In this document: positions 1 through 12,192 of the stretch, in pieces
How the letters are laid out: each line of letters opens with the position of its first letter
Numbering within the stretch: position 1 is the first letter of the stretch
Assembly (NCBI RefSeq): GCF_001632365.1
Contig: NW_024468567.1
Coordinates: 109,257 to 173,256, forward strand
DNA: 64,000 bases
Direction of reading: 5' to 3'
Source of the DNA: Laetiporus sulphureus 93-53
Lineage: Eukaryota > Basidiomycota > Agaricomycetes > Polyporales > Laetiporaceae
Translations under genes and position numbers: made by a program
The notes under the pieces: model-generated
What the model was told of the DNA's origin: nothing
Databases searched by the model: none
What the model saw: the letters and a program-made list of their open reading frames with translations, nothing else

Positions 1-449
1 TGTCATGAACCTTGACAGTACTGCATGATTTGAGCTGTGTTGAAATATTCAGAGGGGTCTCAGAAGAGCTTTCCATTATCTGAAACTTGGTTGAGGCCAC
101 CATTCATATTCCTAAGCCTCTCTGATATGCTTTCTGAGCATTGAATCTACACCCCCAGAATGTCACGAATGTTGGTGAAACTGCTGTCATGAACCTTGGT
201 GATTATTCATTGTTATTTCTCAACTCAGAAACTGCAGCCTGTTGCATGGCCTAGATAGTTCAGATTCATACTTCTGCTATTGGCAGTGCTAAAGCTAAGG
301 TAGATACCCTAGTCCTGACTTTCTCTAGATAGGTCATGTGTATCAATCTGTTGAATGCAATGCTTTTCATGTCTGCTGCCTTCTGCCACTCCCTGAATGG
401 TTGACACATTCTCAATGTCTCACTGCACTTCCATCAGATCATGATGGCA
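1..449. other. non-genic, AT-leaning flank
   Basis: I see no open frame or RNA gene here. The composition resembles the adjoining decayed repetitive gene, so this is probably its upstream remnant. Confidence 0.4.
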
Positions 450-2815
450 CGTCTAACCTAAGACAATGGTGTGCAACATCTTTTGAACCAGAAACGTAAG
501 CAGGGTACAGCAAAGCACTTTTCCTGGAGGCACAGGACCAAAAATTGCTGCACTTTGATTTGCACATCTGTCGAGAAAAATGCACTCAGGTTAAAGGCCC
601 AGAAGAAGAGAAAGAAGTATACTGATGCTATTAATGAGGCATGCTGAGCACTTTGGGAGCTAGCAGAGTCCCTCAAAGACTGCTTCAATAATCATGATGC
701 CAACTACTATTACTGTGAGTTGATGCAGAGTGCACGTATCACTGAAAAGAAGAGAGCCATCAATCGTTGGAATGCATTTCTGCACAAGGAGGTAGCTCAG
801 TTAAATGAAGGTAAGTGACAAGTATCCATTCCATGATATGATACCAAGTTACCCGATGAAGAGACATGCAAGAGTGTTGCAGCCTATACTTCAATGATCT
901 CAGCAATGTCACAGGCCATGTCTAAGGAAGAAAGAATCAAGGCTACTGAGGATTCGATTGAGAAGTTAGAGGATCTACATGAGATGAAGTCTCACACGAG
1001 GCATAACATGGAGATTAATGCATTTTGTGATGCTCATGGGACCCTGAGAAGCCTTGACTGTGAGGTGAGTACAGTTATCACAGTTTTTCCACTACAATAT
1101 ACCTTTGGCATCATGCCAAGGTATAAACCTTAGACATGACACAAGACAAAGATGTCACAGGAAGCCACTTACAATCCACCAGGAACACATTCAGTCATGT
1201 GACCTAGACAAGCGCCCACACTAGCACCTCTAGCACGTGACCCCTAACTAGCACTCAACTACGATCACTGAAGTCCACAAGGCTCAGCTATCCCATGTGA
1301 CATCGAGGCACCTTACTAAGTAGTAGACATCTCATTGGCCACTCAATAGTGGTCCCACTTCAGTCACCGACAAGGTGGCATCATGTTATACAATTATCTC
1401 ATTGGATAATCTCACAGCCAAAGTGAGTAGTTGTCATGGCGAGACCAGAACCATTACTGGTTCTGGCATTATGTTCACATGTAAGATACCAGAGGTCCCA
1501 CAGTAGCACAAGTGCCAGGGGCCCTGCCATACATGTATATAAGCACCTATGAGGAACTGGGTATCCTCAGTTTCATTCATCAATTTTATGAGGCCTAACA
1601 GCCACCACCTCTCTTTTGTGTGCGATAAGGCAAAGGGTCCTTTGAACCCCTTCTTGCTTCATATCATCATCCACCACTGGTGATGAGTCACAGGATGCAG
1701 GCAGCACCTTGCAGCCAGCTTCTTGCCTTCTCAGGCAGGAGTCACAATGCACCGTAACAACAGTCTAGATTTTGCAAGTGCTTCCTCTCATCACGACATC
1801 ATGATCAGATGAAAGCCCTTAGTCGGTGCACTGGTGTTGAAATTCTGGTCTTTGCCGTGAGATCAGACCTTCAACAATACTCCAGGCCATATATTTTCTT
1901 CACCAACAATCACCTTCCTGAATATTTTGAATTCACCACTAAGAGCACCGCAACTGACTTTGCAATGCACATGGAGTCATCCATGCTCTCTGATGTTGAA
2001 GATGTGTATTTTACATAACAGATATGGACATGTTAGCATGTATGATGGATACTAATGATGGCTCTATTGCCAGGCACCATCAATCACTATGCTCAGGGAA
2101 CACTGGATCTGAAAAAGCAAGCAGCACAATTAATCTACTAGAAACTGGGTGAATACTCTGAGATTTAGCTGCCAGCCTCCTCTGACTATCTCCGACAGAA
2201 GAAGCAGCCAGTGACAAGGTTGCACAGATGTCGTATCAAAGCTTTGATCAACATATCACTGACAAGTACCACATTAAAATTGTTGGCTGGCCTCTCAAGA
2301 AATTCTGTTCCCTTGGTAACCTCAGCTCTGACAATGAACTCCAGGCCCTCATGTCCTCTTGACAGAATGGTTCAACAAAGTTCAAACAGATGAGCGATGA
2401 AGAATATGAGCGATGGAGTGAACACTTCCAGGAAGCGGCGTGCACACAGATGAATGCACAGAATGATGTTTCAGATTTGGCTGGATTGACATTCCCTCTA
2501 GATGCTGCTATTTGCACCATCCTCGACACTACCACTGATATCTTTGCAAGTAATCCTGGTGTGCAGATCACCATCTCCGATACTCATCTCTCACCCTCAG
2601 TTTCTGAATAGCCAGCTCAAACCTTCACTCCAGCACTCATCACAGAACAAGCCACTGCTCAGAAAGAAGGCCGCACCACCAAGCCGTTTGCTGAGTTCGT
2701 GAACGTCATCACTGCCATTGATGGCTTGGGGATTTCAGTGATCAGGAAGCCATGGAAGAAGCATTCTGATAAGAAGAAGAAGAGGGGACCAAGGAAGGGA
2801 AGCTGAGCGAATACC
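450..2815 (+). pseudogene. decayed HMG-like, TE-associated repetitive-family gene
   Basis: Several plus-strand fragments read in the order expected for a large protein family expanded in agaricomycete genomes. They are a stretch with INRWNAFLHKEVAQLN and a Lys/Glu-rich follow-on (about 600-1060) that resembles an HMG-box-like segment, a middle part with AVRSDLQQYSRPYIFFT (about 1809-2018), and a basic C-terminus ending KKRGPRKGS (about 2640-2806). The fragments lie in different frames, and a TGA at 645-647 interrupts the first. I therefore read it as a pseudogene rather than a spliced gene. The family identity comes from memory of similar basidiomycete hypothetical proteins. No function is known to me, and the link to transposons is an inference from their high copy number. 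Confidence 0.55.
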
Positions 2816-3852
2816 AGTGCAGATAGTGTGGATGAGAATGTTCCTGTCTTGAACAGTGTGACATCGTCAGCTCAGGCATAGATGGATCCCTCACCATGCA
2901 AATGCATCATAAGTCCTTGCTTCTGATGTGCATTACATTTTGACTAATCTGTCATGATGCAGTGAAAACTGCTCATCTGTAGTCATTCCCTTCATGTTAC
3001 AATTGCTTAGTGCCATCTCAAGTGCTGTGAAGTGTTGCTCAAGTTGTACTTTGTATGAGAAAACACAAGCCAATGAGTTGTTTTTATAGCTTAGAGTATG
3101 AGATATAGTAAGGTCATTCTCTGTGATTGCATATACAAGAGAGAACATCATCGGTGCCGCTGTCGCTGAATGCGTGCTGAAGTGTGACATGGTATACACG
3201 TGTGCTGGGCCTCACGAACTGTTCATATAGGATTGCAGTATGCTACATAAGTCAACATAAAAAAAAAAGTGCAAAAGAAAACAGGACAGAATGACCTCCA
3301 TAGAGTAAAGATTGAGCTCGTTGTCAGGGACAGTGAGCACAACTTGTCAGTTGACGGCAGGCATGTGGGACATTCAGATCAGATCAGATCATGCCATCAG
3401 GGATCACTGAAATGATATTCGGAATCAATCCTGATGTCTGTGGCCTTATCATCGATGAGCGAGCTTACATATCAGCAAAACCCATGAGCTACTAATTAAG
3501 ACGAGGACGCACAGTAGTCACAGTGCTACTGGTAGTGAGTGGCAGACAGAGATTCTGAGCTAACTAGCTTGGCACACCGAGTCCATGCGGCAGACAAATT
3601 AGCTATTGATCACATGACGTCCAGATAGCCCAGTGCTTCCCAGCCCCAAAAGCCAACACATATATGGTTTATGACAGTCAAATATAATGATTACAGTCTT
3701 AATGAGTCAAAAGTGAAACAGTAAAAATTCTGAGATTAGCTATTCACCTATGACAGCTGCCAAGGTGAGAAGAAATGTAATAATAACAAATGCTCAATCA
3801 CTGTGGTCAAAACAAGTGCAACTTGTATGGAACTATGAGAAGTTAAAAATAT
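2816..3852. other. intergenic, AT-rich, no gene seen
   Basis: Contains a 10-base poly-A tract near 3260 and scattered stops in all frames. No coding exon or RNA fold was recognised. It separates the decayed repetitive gene from the tRNA. Confidence 0.4.
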
Positions 3853-3934
3853 GGGCCCAACCGGGATTCGAACCCGGGATCCCTTGCATTTAGTTCAACC
3901 CAAAGCAAGTATCTTACCTCTAGACCATTGGGCC
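3853..3934 (-). tRNA. tRNA-Pro (anticodon UGG) with a 10-nt intron
   Basis: The minus strand folds into a full cloverleaf. The acceptor stem is GGCCCAA/TTGGGCC with discriminator C, the D stem GTCT/AGAT, the anticodon stem CTTGC/GCAAG, and the T stem CCGGG/CCCGG with loop TTCGAAT. The anticodon loop reads TT-TGG-G, then TTGAACTAAA, then T. That places a 10-nt intron at the canonical position between bases 37 and 38. The TTCGAAT box supplies a good internal B-box promoter. Total length is 82 nt including the intron. The next gene starts about 130 bases away on the opposite strand. Confidence 0.95.
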
Positions 3935-4064
3935 GTGAAAAATATTATGGATCTTATATATATCATAGCCATTGGCCGACGTCAGGTGGCAATACTTCGT
4001 GCTGTTGGCCCTAAAAAATGCGAGCCATTCGCTCTGCTCGTGTTCTTTATGCTGCTAATCGACT

Positions 4065-4350
4065 ATGCCGTCTAACACTAATGCGTCACTCTCTTATCCT
4101 CGGGCTCACATTTCTCCGACTTCCACTCTGGACGTTGTGAGCATTCAGCCTACACCCGCCTCCGCTATGACCGCAAATCGAACCGACCATGATGCGGAAG
4201 CTGTGGGCAAGGCTCAGCGGATCAGAGGGGGGTTGCATTCCATGTCCTGTGTGTAGATTCCTCTGTACAACGCGTCTGAGATGTTGATTAGGCTGTATGC
4301 AGGGCGGAGGCATGTGCTACATTATTCCGCTCCCCTGTTGTTGCTGTTGA
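4065..4350 (+). CDS. small protein with cysteine-rich C-terminus, 80 aa
   Basis: Two exons: 4065-4248 and 4292-4350, with a 43-nt intron (GTGTGT donor, GATTAG acceptor). The joined frame is 80 residues. It has a Ser/Thr/Pro-rich N-terminal half, then an EAVGKAQRIRGG stretch, and it ends CCMQGGGMCYIIPLPCCCC. This end resembles small fungal hypothetical proteins that carry a Gly-Gly turn and a Cys cluster around an Ile-Ile-Pro core. The Cys cluster could be palmitoylated or bind metal, which is inference. There is no signal peptide or long hydrophobic segment. It lies about 200 bp upstream of recyclin-1 on the same strand. The unspliced frame stops at 4256 and would lose the Cys tail, so the intron decides the product. 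Confidence 0.6.
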
Positions 4351-4553
4351 AGCGGCGTTTCCTACTATTGCTATGGAAACTCCTATTAGCAAACGATACC
4401 CATAGGACCTGCTCGCTCATCCTCACCGTTGCCATCGTGTTTGCTCTCTACTTAATTACCATGTGTGATTTATTGGAGATGAGGAATCGGAACTATATGA
4501 TGTTTTATTCGAGTCAGAATGCAAGAGCGAAGATCTTCCGCTCACTGATATGA

Positions 4554-7500
4554 ATGATCGGAGCCGAGCGCCCAACTCTTCCAATGAACAAGTTCCCCGC
4601 CCTCGAACCTGTGCGACTGTATGCTTCTTCAGGTTCGACCCTCCCTTCCGCACGCCGACAAACAGTGAGAAATGTGTCGTCGACTAGCAAGTCGTCTCGT
4701 GGGCCTGCTCCCTTTCAGCTCATCGGTCGTCTTCCTGCGGAACTTCACATCCTCATACTAACACATCTTGCTGTCCCCGACCTTCCAGCGTATGCTCTAT
4801 GCTCAAGAGCTTTGGCGAAGCTGGTTCGGGACGAACGCGTCTGGGAGATACGCTGGGCGGCTTTGGGCGTTGACCAGAGCAATTTAGGCGGAGCTCTCGA
4901 CATACTCGAGGAGAGAAGCAAGTCGGGCACCGGCGCTGCTCAAGGTCACCTACCTCCAAAGTTGACGGTGGACATTGTCGATGACGACTTTGGCGAGTTT
5001 GCTGCAGTGGATGCAAAGGCGGATGAGATGGGTGACTTCATCGGTTCGTTCAGCAATGTCATGATTCATAGCCCACGTTCTCCTGGATACGTTCCCGAGC
5101 TGGCCCACCCATCTCTCCAATCCCGCTATATTCATGCACATAAACTCCTGAAGTCTCTTATACCAGCTCTCTCAGCTCCTCCACATGCTGTGCTCTCTGC
5201 GTTGTTCCCTCTCAAGAGTCCTCTACGATTACGACAGCAAGCTCATATCCTCCGCATTCTATCTCTCTTCCTGTCACCTCGCGTCAAGCCTGTTCGTGCC
5301 TGGGAAACGCTGAGCTCCGCACTCAGAGCTGCGATTGATCGATTCGAGGATGCTCTGCTGACTGCATTCGATACCATGGACGGCAAAGGAGATGAGGCTG
5401 CCATGCGAGAAGTTGCAGAGGCAAGCTGGGAGATGTGGGATAGGAATGAAGGAGAATGGGAGCTTGGCACGATGTGGACCGAGAAAAGGGAAATCTTCTA
5501 TGAGCAGAGCAAGTGGAAACCCTTAGACAACTTCACGTGTGTAATCACTCTCTTCCGCGTGATTATACCACTGATAGAGGTCGAAGTAAGGACCAACAAC
5601 TTGATTTTAATGCAATGGATGCATTCATCACAGAGGTGCTCGCAGCATTGAAAGAGCACGGCTCGCGAGCCGCTCGGGTCTTCCCGCCAGAAACGCGTGT
5701 GTTGCTTTCATTTGCTGACCGCCTTGCGAACGATGTGGTATGTGTTCTTGAAATCCTTGGGATCTCAGACTTTAATGATCCTGTCAGGTAGGCGAGTACA
5801 CATCGCCGCTACTCACACGCGCCCGTGAAGTGTCCAACGAGACGTTTCTGAAGGCTTCGGCTGCAAGCTTCAAGGAGGCATGGCGTATGGTCGACATGGT
5901 CACAGAGGTCGCGGCGATGGCCACCGACGCATTGGTTACACGCATGCAAGCCGAAGATGTTGTGTGAGAATATTGTTGCATTACAATGGTATTGCTTTTG
6001 ATAATTTTGACCTTCCTTTAGCTATCGCATGTTCGAAGTGAACATGGATGAATACCTCGACGAAGAAGTTGAATTTGTCAAGCAATCCTTTGAGAAGATA
6101 TGCAGAAGTTGGGACGACCAGGTTTGTGCCTTTTCAACGCCTTTTCCTTTCGTCCACAAATGTCACTTTGGGAGTTCCGTAGGTGTCACAACAAAGCGCA
6201 GTGCCTAGCAAATCGACGGAACATATCCGATTCATCGGATCGCAAAATCCTGCGCAAGTCAAGCGTACCGTGCTGGCGTCATTCACCGACGTTTTGCTCC
6301 TACCTGTCACTATCGTGCCGCGGACCGTCGGCAAGGCTGTCAATGCAATCGCATCCAGCAGTAATGCCGCGGTGCAAGGCATCTCCATGTTGAATCCGCA
6401 GCGCTGGAGTACTGGAAGTTCTGGGGCGATCGCGCAAGGCGGTTCGAGAGGGTTCGGCCGTCTTAGCGGATGGGGCTCGAACCAGAATGACAAGAATTGG
6501 TATATGCGTGACTTTGAAAAGGGCGGAGATGAAACTCTGTTCGAAATCGGTGAATTTGATGAGGACGAGAAGGACGAGAGCAAGCATGCGCAAGATGAAG
6601 ATAGTTCAAAGGATAGTCGATGTGCACATTATTTTATTTACTCCGAACGATGCTACAGCTGACTCATCGCCGTAGCTTCCATGTCATCCACGACGACCGT
6701 GAATGCTTCCCGGACGGCGTCGACTTCTCCATCTTCGCGGAGGTCCACTCCGCGACCGCCCAAGAGCGATTTCGACAAACTCGATCTTCTACTGTCACTG
6801 GATATTGCATTGGAGCTCATTCACGCCGATCGTGAATCCCTCAAACGAGTTGAGACGTTTTCTGGGTATCCGGGGCAGTATGGCCATCGCGTGCGTGACA
6901 CGATAGAGGATATCTTCGTGCTCATGTTGCAGGCTTTGAGTGATAGACACATTCGACCGGGGTTCGAGAGGTTTGTCCGCGCATTGATGCAAGCTCATGT
7001 TCTGAAACTCAATATTACCGCGCTTCGCTCTAGAGCCATCGAGCAGATGAAGTTGTACCAGCCAGCGGAGCACGAAAAAAGCCAAAGCGTTGCTCCACTG
7101 CTTCAATTCTTCGAGCTCGTTCACATTGGAGACACGATACAGTCCATGGTACAGGTCTACTTCGACAAGGATATCGTGGGTCCATACGTTTATTGTTAGA
7201 CAAGTCCTCAACTCCTGCATCATAGGCACCTCATATCGACCGCACTGATTTCCTCAATACGGTGGTGCGCGAAAAGAAGAGGTTTGAGGACGTCTTGGAC
7301 GATTCCGTGGCAGCAGGTTTGAACGCAGGTACCGACGCCTTGATGAACCAAGTAAGGCTCGTCGTTGTGCCTCTATACGAAGTTATCTGAGCAGATGGCT
7401 GCTAGGTTGAGCACATCATTCTGAAGTTGACGAAGCCGCGGGAGTACTACCCTGCAGACGATACGCCCCTTGAGCTCGGACCTACGCAAGGATGTGTGGA

Positions 7501-8091
7501 GGCAATAGGTTGTCTGAAGATGCATTGCCAATTGTTGAAGGGTAGCACCAGCAAGGAGGTGCTAGAGGTCTTCTATCAAGAGATCGGTATCCGCCTCATC
7601 GCGTAAGTGTCAGACTCGTATTATTTGCGTATTTTGGGCTGATATTATCTGCAGAATCTTACAAAAGCATCTGAAGCGGCAAATCATCTCTTTGAACGGA
7701 GGCTTCCAGGTTATTGCAGACCTGAACGCGTATTACTCGTTCATTACGTCGCTGAAGGTTCGCTGTTCCTCTCATTGTTATGAGCATTGATCTGATGTAG
7801 TATTTAGGTCCCCACCATCGCCTCTGAGTTCTCTTATCTCAAGATGCTAGGTCATGTCTACATAGTCGACGACGCGAAAGACCTGGCACAGATCGTGCGA
7901 GACGTCACGCGTTATGGCGGCGCATATAGGCCTGAAGTGAGTCAGTCGCTGTGCGGAAACTCACCTATGCTGACATATCTTAGGACGTCTATGAGTTCAT
8001 TCAGAGACGAGCTGATTGGAAGAAGATTGAGAAGACGGTGGATAAGACTATGTACAACCTCAGCTTCAAGGAGGATTGCATAATCTCTTGA
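4554..8091 (+). CDS. rcy1: recyclin-1: F-box protein with Sec10-like exocyst region
   Basis: F-box protein expected to act in endosome-to-Golgi or plasma-membrane recycling together with SCF and exocyst factors, as yeast Rcy1 and fission-yeast Pof6 do. I built 11 exons: 4554-5536, 5578-5737, 5788-5963, 6022-6121, 6183-6621 (end uncertain by 6 nt), 6676-7175, 7226-7351, 7406-7602, 7655-7757, 7808-7936 and 7984-8091, giving about 1006 residues. An F-box lies at about residues 54-105 (IGRLPAELHILILTHL). The rest is the helical Sec10-like region, with SWDDQ, a long acidic loop near the exon 5 end, and a conserved C-terminus (LNAYYSFITSLKVPTIASEF; MYNLSFKEDCIIS). The exon 5 donor could be GTCGAT or GTGCAC; both keep frame. 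A second ATG ten codons in is an alternative start. Confidence 0.88.
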
Positions 8092-9345
8092 CGAGGTGAT
8101 ATTGCGTTTGTGCCTCCTAAGGGCTTACCAAGTTCAGTATAAGCTTATCGGATGAATGAGATTCACGAATACCGTGGAACGTGTGTTCAAGCTCAGCAGC
8201 TTCACTTCAAGCATGGTACTAGTGCTCCGCTCTTATTACTAGCACAGCACCAGTGTTCTGGTATTTATACTGGCATTTCGACATTGATACTAGCATTTCA
8301 GCATCGGCATTCCTACTAGCATTCTGATATTAATACTGACATAGTACTACCTTTTGCTATTAGTAGTAGCTTAGTAGTAGCATTTTTTTTTACTGCCATA
8401 ATACCAGTCCCTCGTTGTTCATGGGGTGTGAGAATAATGACGAAGGTCAAGACTTCCTTCACTAACCTCTCATTAAAGCAGCACTGCTCTCTCTTATTTA
8501 ATTCTCAGATGCTTCCGCCACCCTTTACTTTTCAGCTAATTGTCTGCTTGTCAATGTAGGTTTTATTGCTTGTTTTCCTGAAGGACCTTGTTTGGCTTTT
8601 CCTGTTCTCTTGCCTGATTCACTTAGCCACTCATCTGTTCACCCATTTAGTCCACTCCTCCTCCAGCTCTGATAGCATTGTTGCTTCTTGATATCTGACT
8701 TCATTCATCTGAGCACATTTTGAATTCCTTTCAAAAAAGTAAGATGTACATGTACTCAGAGTCTCTGCTAGCTGTGCACTCTCATCCAATTACAGCTGAT
8801 ATCAAGTGTGAAAATAGCATGATAACATGATATAACAGAATGCCACCAAATCTCAAGGCTTGCATCTGCAGCATCATGCTTGTTTTATCTGTCTAACATT
8901 CATTTCCTTTTGTACAGCTGTCAGAAGTGAGAGAACAAGAAGCTTAGCTTCATAATGTCACTCCTAATTCCTAATCAGTAGCATGACTTAGATGCAGAAG
9001 TGTGAAAAATCATTGATTATAAGGGTTTATTTTCATGTGTTCATGTTTTAAAAAAACTGAAAGCTGATAAATGTATTGCTCAGCATATCTCCCTCATTTT
9101 TGGTGTAGAATAGCATGGGCAACAGTTGACATCCATGCCAAAGCAGAGTACGGATGGAGACGATTTATGGGAGCTTGGTAGATTTGCCTCATTGTCGGAC
9201 CAGTGGATCACTGTCTTCATTTTTTTCGACTTTTCGTGCAAAAGATTCTCCAAGAGATTCTAAGTTTGGACATTTATATCTTTCTCTTTAACACCCCTTC
9301 CCCCAGGAACACTGCCTCACTCAATCTCACCACCGGCACACTTCT
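8092..9345. other. intergenic with degenerate TACTAGCATT-type repeats
   Basis: AT-rich stretch without a credible exon. Between about 8215 and 8400 variants of TACTAGCATT(T/C) recur in a loose array, with interspersed TAGTAGTAG runs. The last 150 bases are pyrimidine-rich and probably form the promoter of the next gene. Confidence 0.45.
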
Positions 9346-9852
9346 ATGTCATTTCCCGAGTTCTCTCTGCGCCTCCAACATGGTTTGTCCAGTGATCCCG
9401 TCCTTTGAGCACTTTTCAATTTTGAAGTGGTTCCGAACGTAGGCATCACCGGAGGCTTCGCGCCTCCCACACCGAATGCGATATATACCATCACTGGAAT
9501 ACCTTCTCAAGGATTGCTGAACATCACCGGCGCAGTGCGACCGGACGGGACTCCATCCCTCCAGGAGGTTCACCCCAAGTCTCTCTCAGCCACGGATGTG
9601 AACAACGCCGCCCTTCTGGGCGAGCTCCACGAGATCCTCAAATCGATCCCCACAGAGCACCCTCCCGGCAGCGAGGACATCTACGGAATGGACACGAGCA
9701 TCGCGTATGGGAGCGAGGACTTGATGTGGATGAACGGTGGGCCGCAGGGATGTGGCGGTGGGGTCAGCGAAACTCAGGCTACAGACGAAGACAAGGCTAA
9801 GTTCAAGAGGGCGGTGCAGATTGTGGAGGAATTGGTTGGAAAGGCCAATTGA
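9346..9852 (+). CDS. conserved-looking protein of unknown function, 148 aa
   Basis: Exons 9346-9382 and 9443-9852 are joined by a 60-nt intron (GTTTGT donor, CGTAG acceptor). The joined start reads MSFPEFSLRLQHGITGG, and the frame runs 148 residues. The protein has a Gly/Pro-rich segment with APPTPNAIYTITG, then NITGAVRPDGTPS, a helix-prone middle (ALLGELHEILKSIP) and a Lys/Glu-rich C-terminal helix. No signal peptide or membrane segment is visible. I do not recognise a named domain. Codon use and the well-formed intron argue for a real gene. Without splicing, the longest frame begins at a non-ATG codon at 9427, so the intron is needed for a proper start. Confidence 0.6.
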
Positions 9853-10068
9853 AGTGCTCTGGAAGGTCGATGGATGTGTGTTCACATACATGGCCGTGAT
9901 GATCATAACGATCATGACGATACACTGACTCAGGCGTACAGGATCATGTGTAACTGATGTACCATATATACCATTATCGTGTTTGGGGATTTATGTGAAT
10001 ATGTGTCATGCTTCAGCTGCAACCTTGTTACACAGCACCTGTGAATTCGTACCAAACTGTAAGGCATC

Positions 10069-11743
10069 CTAGCCCTCCCGTTCTCCCTGTTTCTGCCCAT
10101 CGGAAGTATGTCCTCCCACCACATTTCCGCTCTCCCGTACTAAACTCTCCCGAGCTCCCTTCAATGTCTGCTCGCGCTCCGAAAGGATCGCCCGGTGGTC
10201 GGCCACTGCAGAATGCAGAGAGGCGTACAAGATCAGCTTGGAGCTGCAAAATTGGGGGCCGAAACGTAAGTGGCCACGGAACGGGACAATAGACGTTAAC
10301 GTACTTCATATGGTCTTTGACCTGAAAACACGCACGTTAGCATTCGGAGAGGAATTATAAGATGACATACGAAATCAATCATCTTTGCAAACTTGCCCGC
10401 TATCTCTGTAAGCGCAGAAGTCCTCTAATCACGTCTGAAAAGGAAGATTGGGGGGACAAACCTTCAGCAGCGGCTTTCCAGTCATCCAAGGAGCATTCTG
10501 AATACTTCTTCTTCGCTTCTTCGTATGCTTCCACGTGAATTCTCAGATAAGCATCCAGTTCTTGTCCCAGGAGAGAACGCAGCGCGTGTCCTTGGCCATC
10601 TTGTTCCTGATGCGCGCCTTGCATCTCGCCTCCCCGCGAGTGCGCCGAAGACGGCGGTCGGTACTCGAGCGATGGCTGGGCATTCGGGGGCATACGAGCT
10701 TGAGGAACGTGCAGCACCACGGGACTGCTCATGCGAGAATAAGGTGCCGAAAGAATGCTCTATGAGTAAGAGAATACAATCAGTTGCGAATGGAGAGCCG
10801 CAGTCCGCCAACTGACGGCCGAATCAATCTTGTGTCGCTTCGTTGTGTTGTCGTAATCGGTCTCGTCTTCGTCTTCATCGGGTCGTTGTATGCGCTTGAC
10901 AGTCCTTCTCAAGGTCTGGCCGTAGTGCTCTTCGCGGCCTTCCTGGGGCAGTCGTGCGGTGTAGTGCTTTGAATCGGATCCTTCGCTGTCGGCAGTGAGC
11001 CGCTCTCGTACACCGATGTCATCCAGACCTTCTTCTTCAACGCTTTCTTGGATCTTCTCGAGCGATGGATGGGATGCTGTGCGTGCGCGGCTTTGAGCAA
11101 GAGCAGGTCCATATGGCGGGGAGTACATAAAGTTCTCGGAAGTGGGCTGGCACTGCTTCTCTGCAACATGTTGTCCATCAGTGCCGTCGTAGAGAGTCGA
11201 CTCGGTCTCTGAGTTGGGTATATGCGCTTGATTTGAGCCAAATTCCTCTGCAGAAGTCGTTGACTGAAGTTTCGAAGGAGCTGGGAGGGTCGGAGCCCTG
11301 AAACTGTTCATGTTGACAAAGCCGGACGAGCCGGCAAAGAAGGGTGACGATGGTCGAGGAGCGGTAAGCCGATGAGCTTGCTGAGCCGACAAGAAGGGCT
11401 TTGGCGAGGAAGTGCGAGTGGAAGTATTCTCGATAGACTTTCTGGTCCTCGACGGAAGACGGTTGGGTTGAATAGACGTTTTCTTCGCGAAATTGGAGAT
11501 GTTAAGAGGCTTGTTTGTACCGAACATGTCAGAAAGTGCGTCGACTTCAGGCCGAACCACTTTGTCGGATAATTTCTGGGAGGCAGTTCGATCTTCAGAA
11601 GCATCAGAAGTGTGAGGCATGGAGCTGGATAAGAGACCGTTCGGACGGAAGGAGTCGTGTACAGACGAAGAAGAACTATTGGTCTGATTCGCCTGCTGCG
11701 GGGTCGCTCCCCCCGCCGCAAAGAATGGAGTACGAGCAGACAT
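10069..11743 (-). CDS. Ecm11-domain protein, 483 aa
   Basis: Five exons on the minus strand with introns at 10760-10816, 10406-10461, 10322-10370 and 10244-10304; the joined frame is 483 residues. The first about 360 residues are Ser/Pro/Gln-rich and look disordered. The C-terminal 110 residues form a helical block: DAYLRIHVEAYEEAKKKYSE, then DDWKAAAE, then AGKFAKMIDFVKDHM, then LHSAVADHRAILSEREQTL. This matches my memory of the Ecm11 C-terminal domain. In yeast Ecm11 partners Gmc2 in the synaptonemal complex during meiosis, and the domain occurs more widely in fungi. A meiotic role here is inference. Assignment rests on the order and spacing of these helices, so another coiled-coil family is possible. 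Confidence 0.6.
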
Positions 11744-12192
11744 TACGAAATCAAAGTGTCAGGTGCAGAATCACTTAAGGGTACAGCGTACTCGAGTAGC
11801 TAGACACCAGCTGAACGGCCAACGGCCTTGCGGCCAGCTCTCCGCAAGAGACACACGAGGCGCAGATAGCCAGATAGAAGAAAAACAGAGCACCAGAGAG
11901 TCGAAGCGCAGAATAACAGGTCGGCCACGGCTAGCATGCGAATGCGCTTGGACTTGCAAAGTAAAGAGACGAGGAGAAAGATGTGAAAGTGCGAGCGACG
12001 AAACGCGCTATGTCACGATCACGTGTATGACCGCGTCACGTAAGCCCGAGGCTGAAAGTAGCCTGTCGACCGTAGACAGCTTTCGAGGTATGACCTTCAA
12101 TTGAGTGTGGACGTATCACTTTCTAATGATCCCATAGCATGACTCGGGTCGACACATATATGCGGTCGTTTGCCTGAGCTGCGTAACGAGCA

